This document shows positions 52,666-61,834 of a stretch of DNA of 64,000 bases, in pieces. The stretch is from UBA6776 sp964636785 (GTDB lineage: Bacteria > Bdellovibrionota > Bdellovibrionia > Bdellovibrionales > UBA1609). The position numbers and the translations under genes are program-made. The stretch is taken from positions 4,889 to 68,888 of the forward strand of contig CAZWVK010000002.1 in assembly GCA_964636785.1 (NCBI GenBank). The letters are read 5' to 3'. The stretch's first letter is position 1. Each line of letters starts with the position of its first letter. Below the pieces are notes generated by a model. It was not told where the DNA came from. It was given only the letters and a program-made list of their open reading frames with translations, and made no database searches.

Positions 52666-53538
52666 TCACTTGTCTCTTAACTTGGGATCCAAAGCGTCTC
52701 GTAATGCATCATTAAACAACGTAAAAGCCAAAACCAAGAAGAACATAAAAAGCGTGGCGGCGGCAAGTCCCCACCAGACCTCTCGCGCCAATTCAAGGCG
52801 GGCATCGCTGATCATCATCCCCCAGGAAGGCACTCCAGGCTCAACGCCAAGCCCCAAGTAACTTAAAATCACTTCGGCCTTAATCGCAGAAACAAAACCA
52901 AGCGAAAAATTAATAAGGATCAAGTGACTGGTATTTGGGAGGATGTGAGTAAAGATTCGTCTCGCGTGACTGGCTCCCATCGCAAATGCGCCCTGAACAT
53001 ACTCCTGTCCACGCTGTTTGATAAATTCGGATCGAACAAGGCGGCAGTGACCGACCCAGGAAGTCAGTCCAATTGCCAAACAGAGAGTTTTGAGTCCAGG
53101 CCCGGAAACAAAGGAGAATGCAACAAGTAAAAGAATATAGGGGATATTATCGAGTGTGGAGTAAAACCAGGTGATCAATTCGTCCACGAGCCCACCAAAA
53201 TACCCAGCGATCGCGCCAAGCAGTGTCCCAATTAAAATTGAAATTCCAGCAGCAGAAAAGCCAACAATGAGCGAGGTCACAGTTCCATGGGAGGCTCGCG
53301 CCAAAACATCTCGACCAAAGATATCTGTTCCAAACCAGTGCTCAGAGCTGGGTGGTTGAAATGAAATGGAGTTATTCACTTCATTGTAACTTGTAAAGAT
53401 CAGATCCATGGCACATAGAGCGGCAAGACCCAAGTAAAAAGCAATGATCCAAAAGCTAATCACTGCAATCTTATTGCGTTTGATTTTACGAACGGCATCG
53501 GCCCATAGGCTTCGACCTTGAGAGGATGCTTTTGTCAT
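52666..53538 (-). CDS. Oligopeptide ABC transporter permease, OppC/DppC-like
   Basis: A 290-residue inner-membrane permease with an N-terminal membrane segment, the typical HWFGTDIFGRDVLARASHG loop near residue 65, five further segments, and the coupling loop GAFAMGASHARRIFTHILPN near residue 183. It pairs with the OppB-like permease encoded just upstream, whose stop it overlaps by four bases, and the fused ATPase gene starts 9 bases downstream. Confidence 0.92.
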   Translation of the reverse strand: MTKASSQGRSLWADAVRKIKRNKIAVISFWIIAFYLGLAALCAMDLIFTSYNEVNNSISFQPPSSEHWFGTDIFGRDVLARASHGTVTSLIVGFSAAGISILIGTLLGAIAGYFGGLVDELITWFYSTLDNIPYILLLVAFSFVSGPGLKTLCLAIGLTSWVGHCRLVRSEFIKQRGQEYVQGAFAMGASHARRIFTHILPNTSHLILINFSLGFVSAIKAEVILSYLGLGVEPGVPSWGMMISDARLELAREVWWGLAAATLFMFFLVLAFTLFNDALRDALDPKLRDK

Positions 53539-54470
53539 TCCAACCTCACCTTTGGATCTACCACGGCATAGAGAAGATCCGAGATCAGGTTAAATGTCGT
53601 ATAAAGAATAGTTAGAATCACAATCATGGCTTTAATCACTGGAAAGTCGGCATTATTGATCGCATTCACCAGCAACCCGCCAAGTCCTGGGATCCCAAAG
53701 AAAGATTCAATAAGAAGAGATCCAAGAATTAAAAAGGGAATCTGTAAAACCACCAGAGTGATAATTGGAATCAAAGCATTTCGAAGAACGTGTTTGATTA
53801 AAATTTTAAAACGAGAAATTCCTTTGGATCTTGCAGTACGCACATAGTCCTTGCTCATCTCTTCAATAAAAATGGTGCGGAAAAGGAGAATGTATGTGCC
53901 CAAAGATAAAGAGATAAAAATAAAAATTGGCAAAATTGCATACTCCCACCGTCCGACAAAACTGGAGTCCCATCCACTGATTGGAAAAAGGTTCCATTTG
54001 TATGCAAGGAAGTATTGGCCAGCAAGGATATAAACCAAAGAGGAAACACTGATCAGAGCCAAACAGGTTACCATAGCGGTTTTATCAATTAACGAGTCGC
54101 GTTTGTAACCTAAGAAGAGTGACAAGGGGATGGTGATCAATAGTGAAATCAAAAACGCAGGCAAAGTCACTGTTAAGCTTGGACCGATTCCGGAAACAAA
54201 CATCTCAGAGATTTGCTGTCTGGTTGACCATGAACGTCCGAAATCGAAAGTGATGATCTGTCTTAAGTAATCGAGATACTGAAAAACGAGAGGTTTATTT
54301 AATCCAAGTTCAGCACGAATGGCTTCGATCTGCTCAGCGGTGGCATACTTTCCAGCAGCCTGGGCGGCTGGATCGCCACCAGCCACATTGAAGAGTAAGA
54401 AGCAGATCAAGGTGACCCCAAAGAGAATTGGGATCATGTAGAGAATTCTTCGGAGGGAATATTTGAGCAT
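53535..54470 (-). CDS. Oligopeptide ABC transporter permease, OppB/DppB-like
   Basis: A 311-residue permease beginning with the family signature RRILYMIPILFGVTLICFLLF, and with the coupling loop RTARSKGISRFKILIKHVLRN near residue 217. The ATG shares its first base with the stop of the binding-protein gene (TAATG). Confidence 0.92.
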   Translation of the reverse strand: MLKYSLRRILYMIPILFGVTLICFLLFNVAGGDPAAQAAGKYATAEQIEAIRAELGLNKPLVFQYLDYLRQIITFDFGRSWSTRQQISEMFVSGIGPSLTVTLPAFLISLLITIPLSLFLGYKRDSLIDKTAMVTCLALISVSSLVYILAGQYFLAYKWNLFPISGWDSSFVGRWEYAILPIFIFISLSLGTYILLFRTIFIEEMSKDYVRTARSKGISRFKILIKHVLRNALIPIITLVVLQIPFLILGSLLIESFFGIPGLGGLLVNAINNADFPVIKAMIVILTILYTTFNLISDLLYAVVDPKVRLE

Positions 54471-56266
54471 TAGAGATTTTCTCTCAATTTCGCCTTTTGT
54501 TCCAAATCGATTCTTAAATACTTAGTATCGCCATTCAAAATAGCATGTGTTTTAAAATTCTTCAGCCAGCCATGATAGGGGACGTAACCCTTTCGATGAA
54601 TGCTCGTGATCCAAGGAAGCTCCTCAACAAAAATCTTCTTCATCTCTGTATAGAGCTTGGTTCTCTCAGGACCAGGTGGGAGCCTTAGGGCTTTTTCATA
54701 AAGTTCATCAAATTTCTTATTTTTGAAATTGGATCCGTTCGGACCAGGACTTTCATTTGGACCATAAAGAAGTTGAAGAAAGTTCTCCGCATCCGGATAG
54801 TCGGCCGACCACGCAATACCCCACATCTGAGCTCTTTTATCACGAATCTTATCTGTGAATTGCGGCCAAGATGTTGCGCTGATCTTTAAATTGATTCCAA
54901 TAGCAGCAAGATTTTGTTGAACATACTCGGCCATTTGACGTGCAGTTGTGGAGTTGGTTGTCGAGTATTCGATTGTTGGAAGACCCTTACCACCTGGGTA
55001 TCCTGCTTTTTCCAAATAGGATTTTGCAGCATCCAGATCGAATTTTTTGTAAGGATTTACAAAGTCTTTTGAGTAGCCATCAATGCCTGGTGGAATTAGG
55101 CTATGAGCGGTAATTCCGCGACCGTTATAGAATTTTTCTAAAAGAGTGTCGGTATCCATCGCATGTGAAATGGCTTTACGCAAATTTAAATTTTTACCGA
55201 GGACGGGATCCAGCATATTGAATGCTGTGTAGGTGACGTCTGGCTCCTCACTGATATTGAGCTTCATTCCTTTTTTAGTAAACTCTTCGGCCAAAGCGTC
55301 GCCTTTTACAGAGGAATCAAAGTTATCTTTAGGGATTCCAGTAAAATCCAGATCACCTCTTAAGAAATTTAGCCAACGAGGTTGGTCTTCAATGATTTCA
55401 TGAAAAACCACCTTATCAACAAACGGCAGATCTTTTCCGGCGTCTTCAAGAAGACCATTCTCTTCGTCACCAGCTTCACCTTCGGTTGGATATTTTCCGC
55501 CATGCCATGCTGGATTCTTAACAAGAACGACTTTGCTGTTTCTGGTCCAGGACTCGAGCTTATAAGGGCCTGTTCCGACGGGATGGTTAAGGAATTCCTT
55601 GTCATACTTTTCGACAGCTTCTCTCGCCACTGGAGCTGAGTAAGGCATCGCTAAAACATAATGAAGTTGGAAATAGGGTCCGGTTAGCTTCACGACCAGT
55701 GTTTCATCATCGGGAGCTTGAAGACCTTCAACTGGAGTGTCGTAATCCACTTCGCCTTTTCCGACTTTCTCTCTCCATTCATTAAGACCTTTGATCTTTC
55801 CATCAAAGATCCAAAAGCCATCGCTGGCGTTTCTTGGATCAGCAAGGCGCTTCCAAGCATAAATAAAATCCGCTGCTTTTAATTCGCGACCTTTTCCTTC
55901 TGGAAAGGCCTCGTCATCATGAAAGCGAACTCCCTTTTTAATTTTAAAGGTGTGAGTCAGTCCATCTTTGGAAACCGTCGGCATCTCTCGCGCCAGCAAA
56001 GGCTCAAGTTCTAAAGGGCGCTTTAAATAATGATATTGAAGAAGTGTTTCATACATATTTGAAATCACTTGGTTGCTGTAAAGATCAGAAGCAAAAATCG
56101 GGTCCATACCTTTAAGATTTGCTGTGAGAGCGCGATTGAGGGAGTTCTCATTTCCAGAAGATTTTTTTGTGCATCCAGAAAGTCCAATAACAGCAAACAA
56201 AGCTGCAAAGAGAAGTGAGAAAAGAGCACGGTTTTTCGATACTTGGGTTGAAGCAGCAATATTCAT
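54470..56266 (-). CDS. Oligopeptide-binding lipoprotein, OppA-like
   Basis: A 598-residue solute-binding protein of family 5. The signal peptide ends in the lipobox IGLSGC with the lipidated cysteine at residue 32, so it is anchored in a membrane. The mature part begins with LNRALTANLKGMDPIFASD and has the usual HTFKIKKGVRFHDD segment and, near the C terminus, WAADYPD-like WSADYPDAENFLQLLY. The ATG at 56266 has GGAGG six bases upstream; the frame is open to 56335. It is the first gene of the importer operon and has a candidate promoter. Confidence 0.92.
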   Translation of the reverse strand: MNIAASTQVSKNRALFSLLFAALFAVIGLSGCTKKSSGNENSLNRALTANLKGMDPIFASDLYSNQVISNMYETLLQYHYLKRPLELEPLLAREMPTVSKDGLTHTFKIKKGVRFHDDEAFPEGKGRELKAADFIYAWKRLADPRNASDGFWIFDGKIKGLNEWREKVGKGEVDYDTPVEGLQAPDDETLVVKLTGPYFQLHYVLAMPYSAPVAREAVEKYDKEFLNHPVGTGPYKLESWTRNSKVVLVKNPAWHGGKYPTEGEAGDEENGLLEDAGKDLPFVDKVVFHEIIEDQPRWLNFLRGDLDFTGIPKDNFDSSVKGDALAEEFTKKGMKLNISEEPDVTYTAFNMLDPVLGKNLNLRKAISHAMDTDTLLEKFYNGRGITAHSLIPPGIDGYSKDFVNPYKKFDLDAAKSYLEKAGYPGGKGLPTIEYSTTNSTTARQMAEYVQQNLAAIGINLKISATSWPQFTDKIRDKRAQMWGIAWSADYPDAENFLQLLYGPNESPGPNGSNFKNKKFDELYEKALRLPPGPERTKLYTEMKKIFVEELPWITSIHRKGYVPYHGWLKNFKTHAILNGDTKYLRIDLEQKAKLRENL

Positions 56267-56291
56267 GAAGGTCCTCCAAAAGATAGAATGT

Positions 56292-56320
56292 TGTGTAGCG
56301 TTAAGGGCGGGGGCTGTCAA
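56292..56320 (-). promoter_or_regulatory. Candidate sigma-70 promoter of the oligopeptide importer operon
   Basis: On the minus strand a perfect -35 hexamer TTGACA (56315-56320) is followed after 17 bases by TACACA (56292-56297). This lies in the 61-base gap between the HAD phosphatase gene and the binding-protein gene, with a predicted start site about 20 bases before the ribosome binding site region. Confidence 0.5.
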
Positions 56321-56327
56321 TGATTGC

Positions 56328-57002
56328 TCACTCAAGGCCGCTTCGCAAAACAGTTAATAAATCCTTAAAATCATCAATATGGTTATGCGCTCCTAAGGCT
56401 AATAATTGCTGAATTGGCGTGTAGCCAAAGCTAACAGCAATAGAGAAGCTACCAGCCGCATGTGCGCCCTCAATATCGGGTGTTCCATCTCCCACAATAA
56501 CGGCCTCGGATGGATGTACTTGCGCAGCATCTATGGCCAAAAGCAGCGGCGCTTTATCGGGCTTCATCGTCGGAAGAGTGTCACCTCCGATAATTTTCAC
56601 CCATGGCAGCTGATCCAATTGCAATTTTTTTAAGATGGGATGAATGAGATCTTCTCGCTTATTGGAAACAATGGCGATTTTGTACTCACCTTGAACACTT
56701 TGAGAAAATAAAAAATCTTTCGCACCTGGAAATAATTGAGGCGAGTTCAAAAAAACAGAGCGATATATTTCAAGAAACTCGTTTGTCAGTTGGAGTTCTT
56801 TCTCAAGGCTCTCACGAGCCTCTGGAAAAAAATCGAATAAAAGATTTTTAAGGCCGGTGCCAATGTCCTGTCGAATCACTTCAGGAGCAAGGGGTGGGTG
56901 ACCATATTTGAGCAACAACTGATTGGTCGCTAAAACGAGATCGGAAGCGGTGTCGACAAGAGTGCCGTCAAAATCGAACATCACGAGCTTAATTTTGTTC
57001 AC
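56328..57002 (-). CDS. HAD phosphatase, phosphoglycolate phosphatase-like
   Basis: A 224-residue HAD hydrolase. Motif I is FDFDGTLVDT at residues 9-18, motif II is AIVSNKRED, the lysine of motif III is in KPDKAPL, and motif IV is VIVGDGTPDIEGAHAAG. The cap domain is of the helical type, as in Gph and pyrophosphatase PpaX; the true substrate is not certain. The start is GTG at 57002. Confidence 0.85.
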   Translation of the reverse strand: MNKIKLVMFDFDGTLVDTASDLVLATNQLLLKYGHPPLAPEVIRQDIGTGLKNLLFDFFPEARESLEKELQLTNEFLEIYRSVFLNSPQLFPGAKDFLFSQSVQGEYKIAIVSNKREDLIHPILKKLQLDQLPWVKIIGGDTLPTMKPDKAPLLLAIDAAQVHPSEAVIVGDGTPDIEGAHAAGSFSIAVSFGYTPIQQLLALGAHNHIDDFKDLLTVLRSGLE

Positions 57003-57055
57003 GAACGAAACTTTAATCGATACAACGCGGAAGTCACTTTTTTTCTGGAGTAATT

Positions 57056-57706
57056 ATGAGATACGAAACGCCTGAATCGAAATACATGGCCAAATACTTC
57101 ACCGTCAGCGATCCACTTCTTGAACAGCTGAAAAGCAGATTACAGAATGAAGATTTGGACTTCATGTCTGTTTCACCGGTTGAGGCGCGATATCTTCAGT
57201 TTTTCGTAAGTTCATTTCAGGTGAAGACGATTGTTGAGATCGGAAGTTTGATTGGGTATTCAGCGCTCGCAATGGCAATGAAGCTTCCTGCAGACGGAAA
57301 GATCTATTGCTTTGAAAAAGAAAAAGCTCGCGCACAGCAGATCTCACAAAACTTTGCGATGGCGGCACTCAAATGCAGTCACGAGGTTTTTTCTGGGGAG
57401 GCATTGCCTGCATTGAACGGAATTGAGGAAGACGGCCCTTTTGATTTGGTCTTTATTGATGCAAATAAAAATGGATATCTCGAATATTTGGATTGGGCGG
57501 AAGCCAATACGAAATCGGGTTCCATCATAATCGGCGATAATACGTTTTTATTTGGAGCCTTGTGGGGGGACTCTCGCTCTCAGAATGTGAGCGAGAAACA
57601 AATAAATACAATGAATCAGTTCAATGAGCGAATCGCTGATTCGAGGAAATATGATTCAATTATGATTCCTACTCTCGAGGGAATGACAATCGGGCGGCGA
57701 ATCTAA
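57056..57706 (+). CDS. Class I O-methyltransferase, catechol/caffeoyl-CoA type
   Basis: A 216-residue S-adenosylmethionine-dependent methyltransferase of the O-methyltransferase family 3. The cofactor site is VEIGSLIGYSALAMA near residue 60, then YCFEKEK, and the metal/substrate region FIDANKNGYLEYLDW near residue 135 followed by IIIGDNTFLFG. A GGAG lies seven bases before the ATG. Substrates in this family are mostly catechols; the physiological one here is unknown. Confidence 0.88.
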   Translation: MRYETPESKYMAKYFTVSDPLLEQLKSRLQNEDLDFMSVSPVEARYLQFFVSSFQVKTIVEIGSLIGYSALAMAMKLPADGKIYCFEKEKARAQQISQNFAMAALKCSHEVFSGEALPALNGIEEDGPFDLVFIDANKNGYLEYLDWAEANTKSGSIIIGDNTFLFGALWGDSRSQNVSEKQINTMNQFNERIADSRKYDSIMIPTLEGMTIGRRI

Positions 57707-57710
57707 AGAA

Positions 57711-58187
57711 TTATTTCACAAGATCAATGATGGAATATCCATCTTCTCTGAGATCGACGATTTCATCGATTCGCTCAAGAGTGGAATTGAGTCCAATGCG
57801 ATCCAGATCCGCTCTTAGACAAGCTTCAAAATCTTCCACATAAGGATTGGGATGAAGCTCATCTGACACCACGGAATCCCACGTGAACTGTGAGTTTTTA
57901 AGATCTTCCTGAAGCTGTTTTGGATTCTGCACGGAAACTTGTGAGATCACCTTAGCAACTTTAAAAACCACCTTAGGATCCGTGACGATGATCTTATTAA
58001 AATGAAGTGGAAGCTTATCCTGTTGGGAATAAGGTCTTAAAATAACAGCATAGGCATTGATTCGGCCGCTGAATTCACGAAATGAAAGCTGAGAAAGCTC
58101 GCCACAAAATGAAGTTGTAACCGCGGCGTGAACGAAGTTCGTCGAAAAAGTTAGGGTCGCCGCTGTAAGTATTAATAAATTTTTCAT
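57711..58187 (-). CDS. Small exported protein of unknown function
   Basis: A 158-residue protein with a signal peptide (LLILTAATLTFSTNFVHA) and probable cleavage after HAA. Two cysteines (in SFCGEL and EACLRA) could form a disulfide. I do not recognise the mature domain; it is rich in polar residues and ends with GYSIIDLVK. It lies 30 bases from the hydrolase gene on the same strand. Confidence 0.78.
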   Translation of the reverse strand: MKNLLILTAATLTFSTNFVHAAVTTSFCGELSQLSFREFSGRINAYAVILRPYSQQDKLPLHFNKIIVTDPKVVFKVAKVISQVSVQNPKQLQEDLKNSQFTWDSVVSDELHPNPYVEDFEACLRADLDRIGLNSTLERIDEIVDLREDGYSIIDLVK

Positions 58188-58217
58188 GATGTCCCCCGTA
58201 GAAAGACGGGATTAGCC

Positions 58218-59015
58218 TTATCTTTTGAAAGTTTCAAGAAAAGAGCTGTGATTTTGCAAAAAGGTAAGAACTACCGACTGATAACGTGACGCATCAGTCT
58301 TGATGGCGTCGAGGTGATTGGAGTGAGCAAAAGTCTCGCTCTCGACTCTTAAGCTGTTGGGAAGGCTAAAGAAATCGGAAACGGCGTGAGCTGGAACAAG
58401 ACGATCCTGGCCCGCCCGCAAACTGAGTGTTGGAACCTGCCTATTATTTATGCGTAGCCATCGTCTCATCCGAGTGCGGTAGAAAACGCCGCCAAAGAAT
58501 AAGAAACCAAATGTATTAAAGAAAAGAATAGAAAAGAAATTGGACCGTTTGGCCTCGTATTTTGAATAGTTCCAGAAGCACTGCCACACTTTTAAAAACG
58601 GCCCGCAATCACAAACCCAGGCCTGAATGTCTTGTCTTTTTTTGGGTCCAAGACATCCGACCACAGCTGTCGAAGGGGAAGATAACGAATAGATGATTTT
58701 CGGACCAGGGATCTGATTCAGAATCTCATTCAGTTCATCCGTCCAAATTGAAATAAAACTCCTTGGGACTTTGAGATAATTTTTAAATAGCCGGAGTAGG
58801 CGCTGATTCGGAGAGTGAGTGGCCTTTGATGAGTTGTAGTGAAGGTTAAATATGACACAGTCATAGCCCGCAGCAAGGACCATCTCCTGATGCCGTCGAG
58901 TGCTTCGTTTTTGTCCACCAAAGTGATGGACGAAAACTATCACTTCATTAAATCGCTTTGAAGGGGCCTTTCGGTATTCCCCTTCATAAGGCAGGTTTTC
59001 AAATTTCTCACTCAT
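58218..59015 (-). CDS. Probable alpha/beta hydrolase
   Basis: A 265-residue protein with the outline of an alpha/beta hydrolase: the oxyanion strand IVFVHHFGGQK near residue 27, a serine-rich nucleophile elbow IYSLSSPSTAVVG near residue 108 (not the classic GxSxG), an acid residue in LRAGQDRLVP near 200 and a histidine in FAHSNHLDA near 228. A hydrophobic helix is inserted at about residues 150-170. The substrate is unknown. The ATG overlaps the stop of the pyruvate dehydrogenase-like gene (ATGA), so the two are co-translated. Confidence 0.7.
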   Translation of the reverse strand: MSEKFENLPYEGEYRKAPSKRFNEVIVFVHHFGGQKRSTRRHQEMVLAAGYDCVIFNLHYNSSKATHSPNQRLLRLFKNYLKVPRSFISIWTDELNEILNQIPGPKIIYSLSSPSTAVVGCLGPKKRQDIQAWVCDCGPFLKVWQCFWNYSKYEAKRSNFFSILFFNTFGFLFFGGVFYRTRMRRWLRINNRQVPTLSLRAGQDRLVPAHAVSDFFSLPNSLRVESETFAHSNHLDAIKTDASRYQSVVLTFLQNHSSFLETFKR

Positions 59016-61795
59016 CTATAGGAAGAATGTGAACTGGTAAAACGAGTTTCACGAGTCACGTCCTGATCTTCAAGAACCTTTCGTGAAACCTGCAAAGTTT
59101 CAAGAGCAGTTTCATTTAGAACTTTTAAGCAGGCCTCTTTGACCGATTGATGATCAATTCCATGATAGGCGTAAATATCCGAAGGGCGTCCGGACTTACT
59201 ATGCTTTCTCACGCCAAGAGCCTCTTGCTTGGCTCCAACAATTGAACCCAGGTTATCCAAAATTCCAATCTCACCATCGTGGACACTCACCATTGGAATG
59301 CGGCGGCCCGCAACAGTTTTAAGCTCCGCAGAATGTAAGTTTCCATTCAGTTGCGGTTGCAAGTAAAGAGTTGCATCGATACCTAGATTCTGGCGCAAGT
59401 GTTGATAGTCATTCAGATGAGCTAGATTTCCGCTGAGTAAATCTGGAGAGGTGACAACAATCACATTCGCGTAAATGCCTTCTTTGAGAAGCTCATTCGA
59501 TGCTTTGATGGCCTCAGTCGTAGGTGAACCCATTGAGAAAATATTTACGACGTTATCGCCGGGCTCATAGCCTTTGTAACCACGATAATCGATCAAATAG
59601 TAAGCTCCATCGAGAACATCTTTTCGTACACTCGCGAGAATTTCTTCTTCAGAAATCGCCTCAACGTCATCGCAGTTTGTGGCGCCACTCAACTCGAATT
59701 CTGGCGGATGAAGGCTTATGCTTTCAGTTTTGAATCTCAATTGACGCTTGAGGTACTTCATAAAGTCCTTTTGATCCGCTCCACGAGTCACTCCACGAAT
59801 GATGACACCTGAGCGTCCCTCGTTGTCGTAGGTCAAATGACGACGAATCGACTCAACAAGAATCCAATCCAACTCCTGACAGAAGAATGGCTCCCAGGTG
59901 ATTTGATTTGGAATCTGGATATCCGATTTCCAGCCGTGTTGTGCTCCTTCTGGCGCAAGCGTCACACCAGATGGGGTTCCGACCAAAATAAAGGATGATT
60001 TCCAATAAAGATTGTAAAAAAGTTGATCGAGTGCGCGCTTAATAAAAAAGTCATACACGGTCATCAAGGGAATTAGCGGGATTCCCAGAAGATCTCTCAT
60101 TTGTCCGAAAGAGCCTTTGCAAGACATCGTATTGGCTTCCGTGATTTCAAAGCGAAGGAATCGATCTGTGATTTCTTCTCCAGGAACCAAGTCCGGTTGT
60201 TTTTTGTCTTTAACGCCAAACTCAGTTTCCTCATCTTTAACTTCAATTGCGGAAAAGATTTTTCCGTCCATTGTCGGATTGAGGTTTGTGCTTGTTCCTA
60301 CATCCGGAGCCATGGCGACAATCATTTCACCAGCTTGTTTGAATGCTCGTTCAGAGTCTTTGAGAGCCTTCATTCCTTTTTCAAGCTTATTTTCATCTAG
60401 CGGCGTATTGGCAATTCGAGTCAGCTTGGAAGTCAGCTGGCCGAGCATCCATTGAGTGTGCGGGTAATTGGCCATCTTAAAATTAATATCCAAAGACTCC
60501 GGCATTTCGCCAAGCTCATTGAGTTGGTCTAAAAACTTCTTTTTATTTCTTTCTTTCAATTCATGCTGAGCCAATATGTCCTTGTATAACTTGGCCCCGC
60601 GCTCCTTAAGAAATTTTCCCTCTTTGCTGGACTCATCAAACCGCGCAAAAGGAACATCTCCTTTAAGGCCGATGGATTTGGCCAAAAGATCAATTTCCTC
60701 TCCATCAGGAAGTGCCGAGTGGTTTCCTGGAGTGGCTGCCATATCAAGGCCCCATCCTTTCAATGTATGGGCAATAATGATGGTTGGTTTGTCTGTGACT
60801 CGCTTGGATTCTTCCAAAGCTTCAATAAGGACTTCAAAGTCATGTCCACCAAAGTCACGAATAGCTTGAATCAAATCATCATCTTTTACGGATTTTAGGA
60901 ATCCAGATAGGTTTTTATCCTTTGATAAAATAAATTCTTTTGCGGCTTTTGGATCACGCAATTGCAAAAGTACCTGAAGGTCATAGTCATCCAGTTTTTC
61001 ATCGAAAAGGGCTTTGAACTTATCGCCGTCTTTTCCTGCAAAAAGTTTTTCACGCAGTTTTCCATGCTTTGCTTGAATGACGTGCCAACCATTCGCAGCC
61101 ATGCTTCGTTCAATTCTTATATCATCCGTTCCGGCCATAATTTTTCGATTCGAAATTCGGTGGCCATCTAGACTTTGACGGTTGTAATCAATAATCCAAG
61201 TGAGATTGCCAAGCTGTCTTTCTGCAAACTCGGGAATGGCTTCGTGAAGGCTTCCTTCGCGAAATTCGGAATCACCCAAGATGGACCAAAAATGAGCGTC
61301 GGGCACCTCGTGGCCATGTTTCTTTGCGTAAGTGTAAGCCAGTGCTAAATATCCGGCATTTACGGGTGGAATTCCAACTGTTCCAGATGGGAAAAAGTTA
61401 TGGAAATCAGGATCAAATGCGGAGTGATAGCTTTGAAAAACAGGTTCACCATTTTGCGAGAAGGATCGAAGATTCGACATCGCGGTATTTGCTTCTTCTA
61501 ATGTGAACTTTGATTGATCCTTGTGAAGTAGAAGATCAAGCAGATAGTTATAAGAGTGATCTGCAGGTGAGGCATGCGGTTTATTGGCGATATGATCAAA
61601 TCCGGATTTCACAACAAGATGAAGGGCACCAAGGATGTGTAAAGCGCTCGCGCTCGCAGAAACATGGCCACCCACTTTTGGATCACCTTTTTCAACATTA
61701 TCGCGATGGTTGGCCATATAGATCATACGTGTCGCAAGATAATGGGCTCGCTTGGCGATGGACTGTAGAGTTTGAACGTCAAATTTTTTTGCCAT
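59012..61795 (-). CDS. Pyruvate dehydrogenase E1-like / transketolase-like protein (AceE type)
   Basis: A 927-residue thiamine-diphosphate enzyme of the homodimeric E1 (AceE) layout. The N-terminal domain has GGHVSASASALHI near residue 42, HASPADH, and the cofactor motif GDSEFREGSLHEA to IIDYNRQSLDG near residues 172-207. The middle domain has EITEANTMSCKG near residue 555 and the C-terminal domain FSMGSPTTEAIKAS. In the first motif the usual GDG is GDS, still compatible with binding. No E2 or E3 gene is adjacent, so the role in pyruvate oxidation is inferred. AAGGGGA precedes the ATG. Confidence 0.8.
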   Translation of the reverse strand: MAKKFDVQTLQSIAKRAHYLATRMIYMANHRDNVEKGDPKVGGHVSASASALHILGALHLVVKSGFDHIANKPHASPADHSYNYLLDLLLHKDQSKFTLEEANTAMSNLRSFSQNGEPVFQSYHSAFDPDFHNFFPSGTVGIPPVNAGYLALAYTYAKKHGHEVPDAHFWSILGDSEFREGSLHEAIPEFAERQLGNLTWIIDYNRQSLDGHRISNRKIMAGTDDIRIERSMAANGWHVIQAKHGKLREKLFAGKDGDKFKALFDEKLDDYDLQVLLQLRDPKAAKEFILSKDKNLSGFLKSVKDDDLIQAIRDFGGHDFEVLIEALEESKRVTDKPTIIIAHTLKGWGLDMAATPGNHSALPDGEEIDLLAKSIGLKGDVPFARFDESSKEGKFLKERGAKLYKDILAQHELKERNKKKFLDQLNELGEMPESLDINFKMANYPHTQWMLGQLTSKLTRIANTPLDENKLEKGMKALKDSERAFKQAGEMIVAMAPDVGTSTNLNPTMDGKIFSAIEVKDEETEFGVKDKKQPDLVPGEEITDRFLRFEITEANTMSCKGSFGQMRDLLGIPLIPLMTVYDFFIKRALDQLFYNLYWKSSFILVGTPSGVTLAPEGAQHGWKSDIQIPNQITWEPFFCQELDWILVESIRRHLTYDNEGRSGVIIRGVTRGADQKDFMKYLKRQLRFKTESISLHPPEFELSGATNCDDVEAISEEEILASVRKDVLDGAYYLIDYRGYKGYEPGDNVVNIFSMGSPTTEAIKASNELLKEGIYANVIVVTSPDLLSGNLAHLNDYQHLRQNLGIDATLYLQPQLNGNLHSAELKTVAGRRIPMVSVHDGEIGILDNLGSIVGAKQEALGVRKHSKSGRPSDIYAYHGIDHQSVKEACLKVLNETALETLQVSRKVLEDQDVTRETRFTSSHSSYR

Positions 61796-61807
61796 AAGAA
61801 TTCCCCT

Positions 61808-61834
61808 TAAAAATGATTCACGAGAAGATGAATC
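61808..61834 (-). terminator. Weak intrinsic terminator before the E1-like gene
   Basis: On the minus strand GATTCA (61829-61834) pairs with TGAATC (61815-61820) around an eight-base loop, followed by ATTTTTA. It starts at the last base of the stop codon of the upstream gene (61834-62391) and ends just before the ribosome binding site of the E1-like gene. The stem is short and AT-rich, so read-through is likely. Confidence 0.35.
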
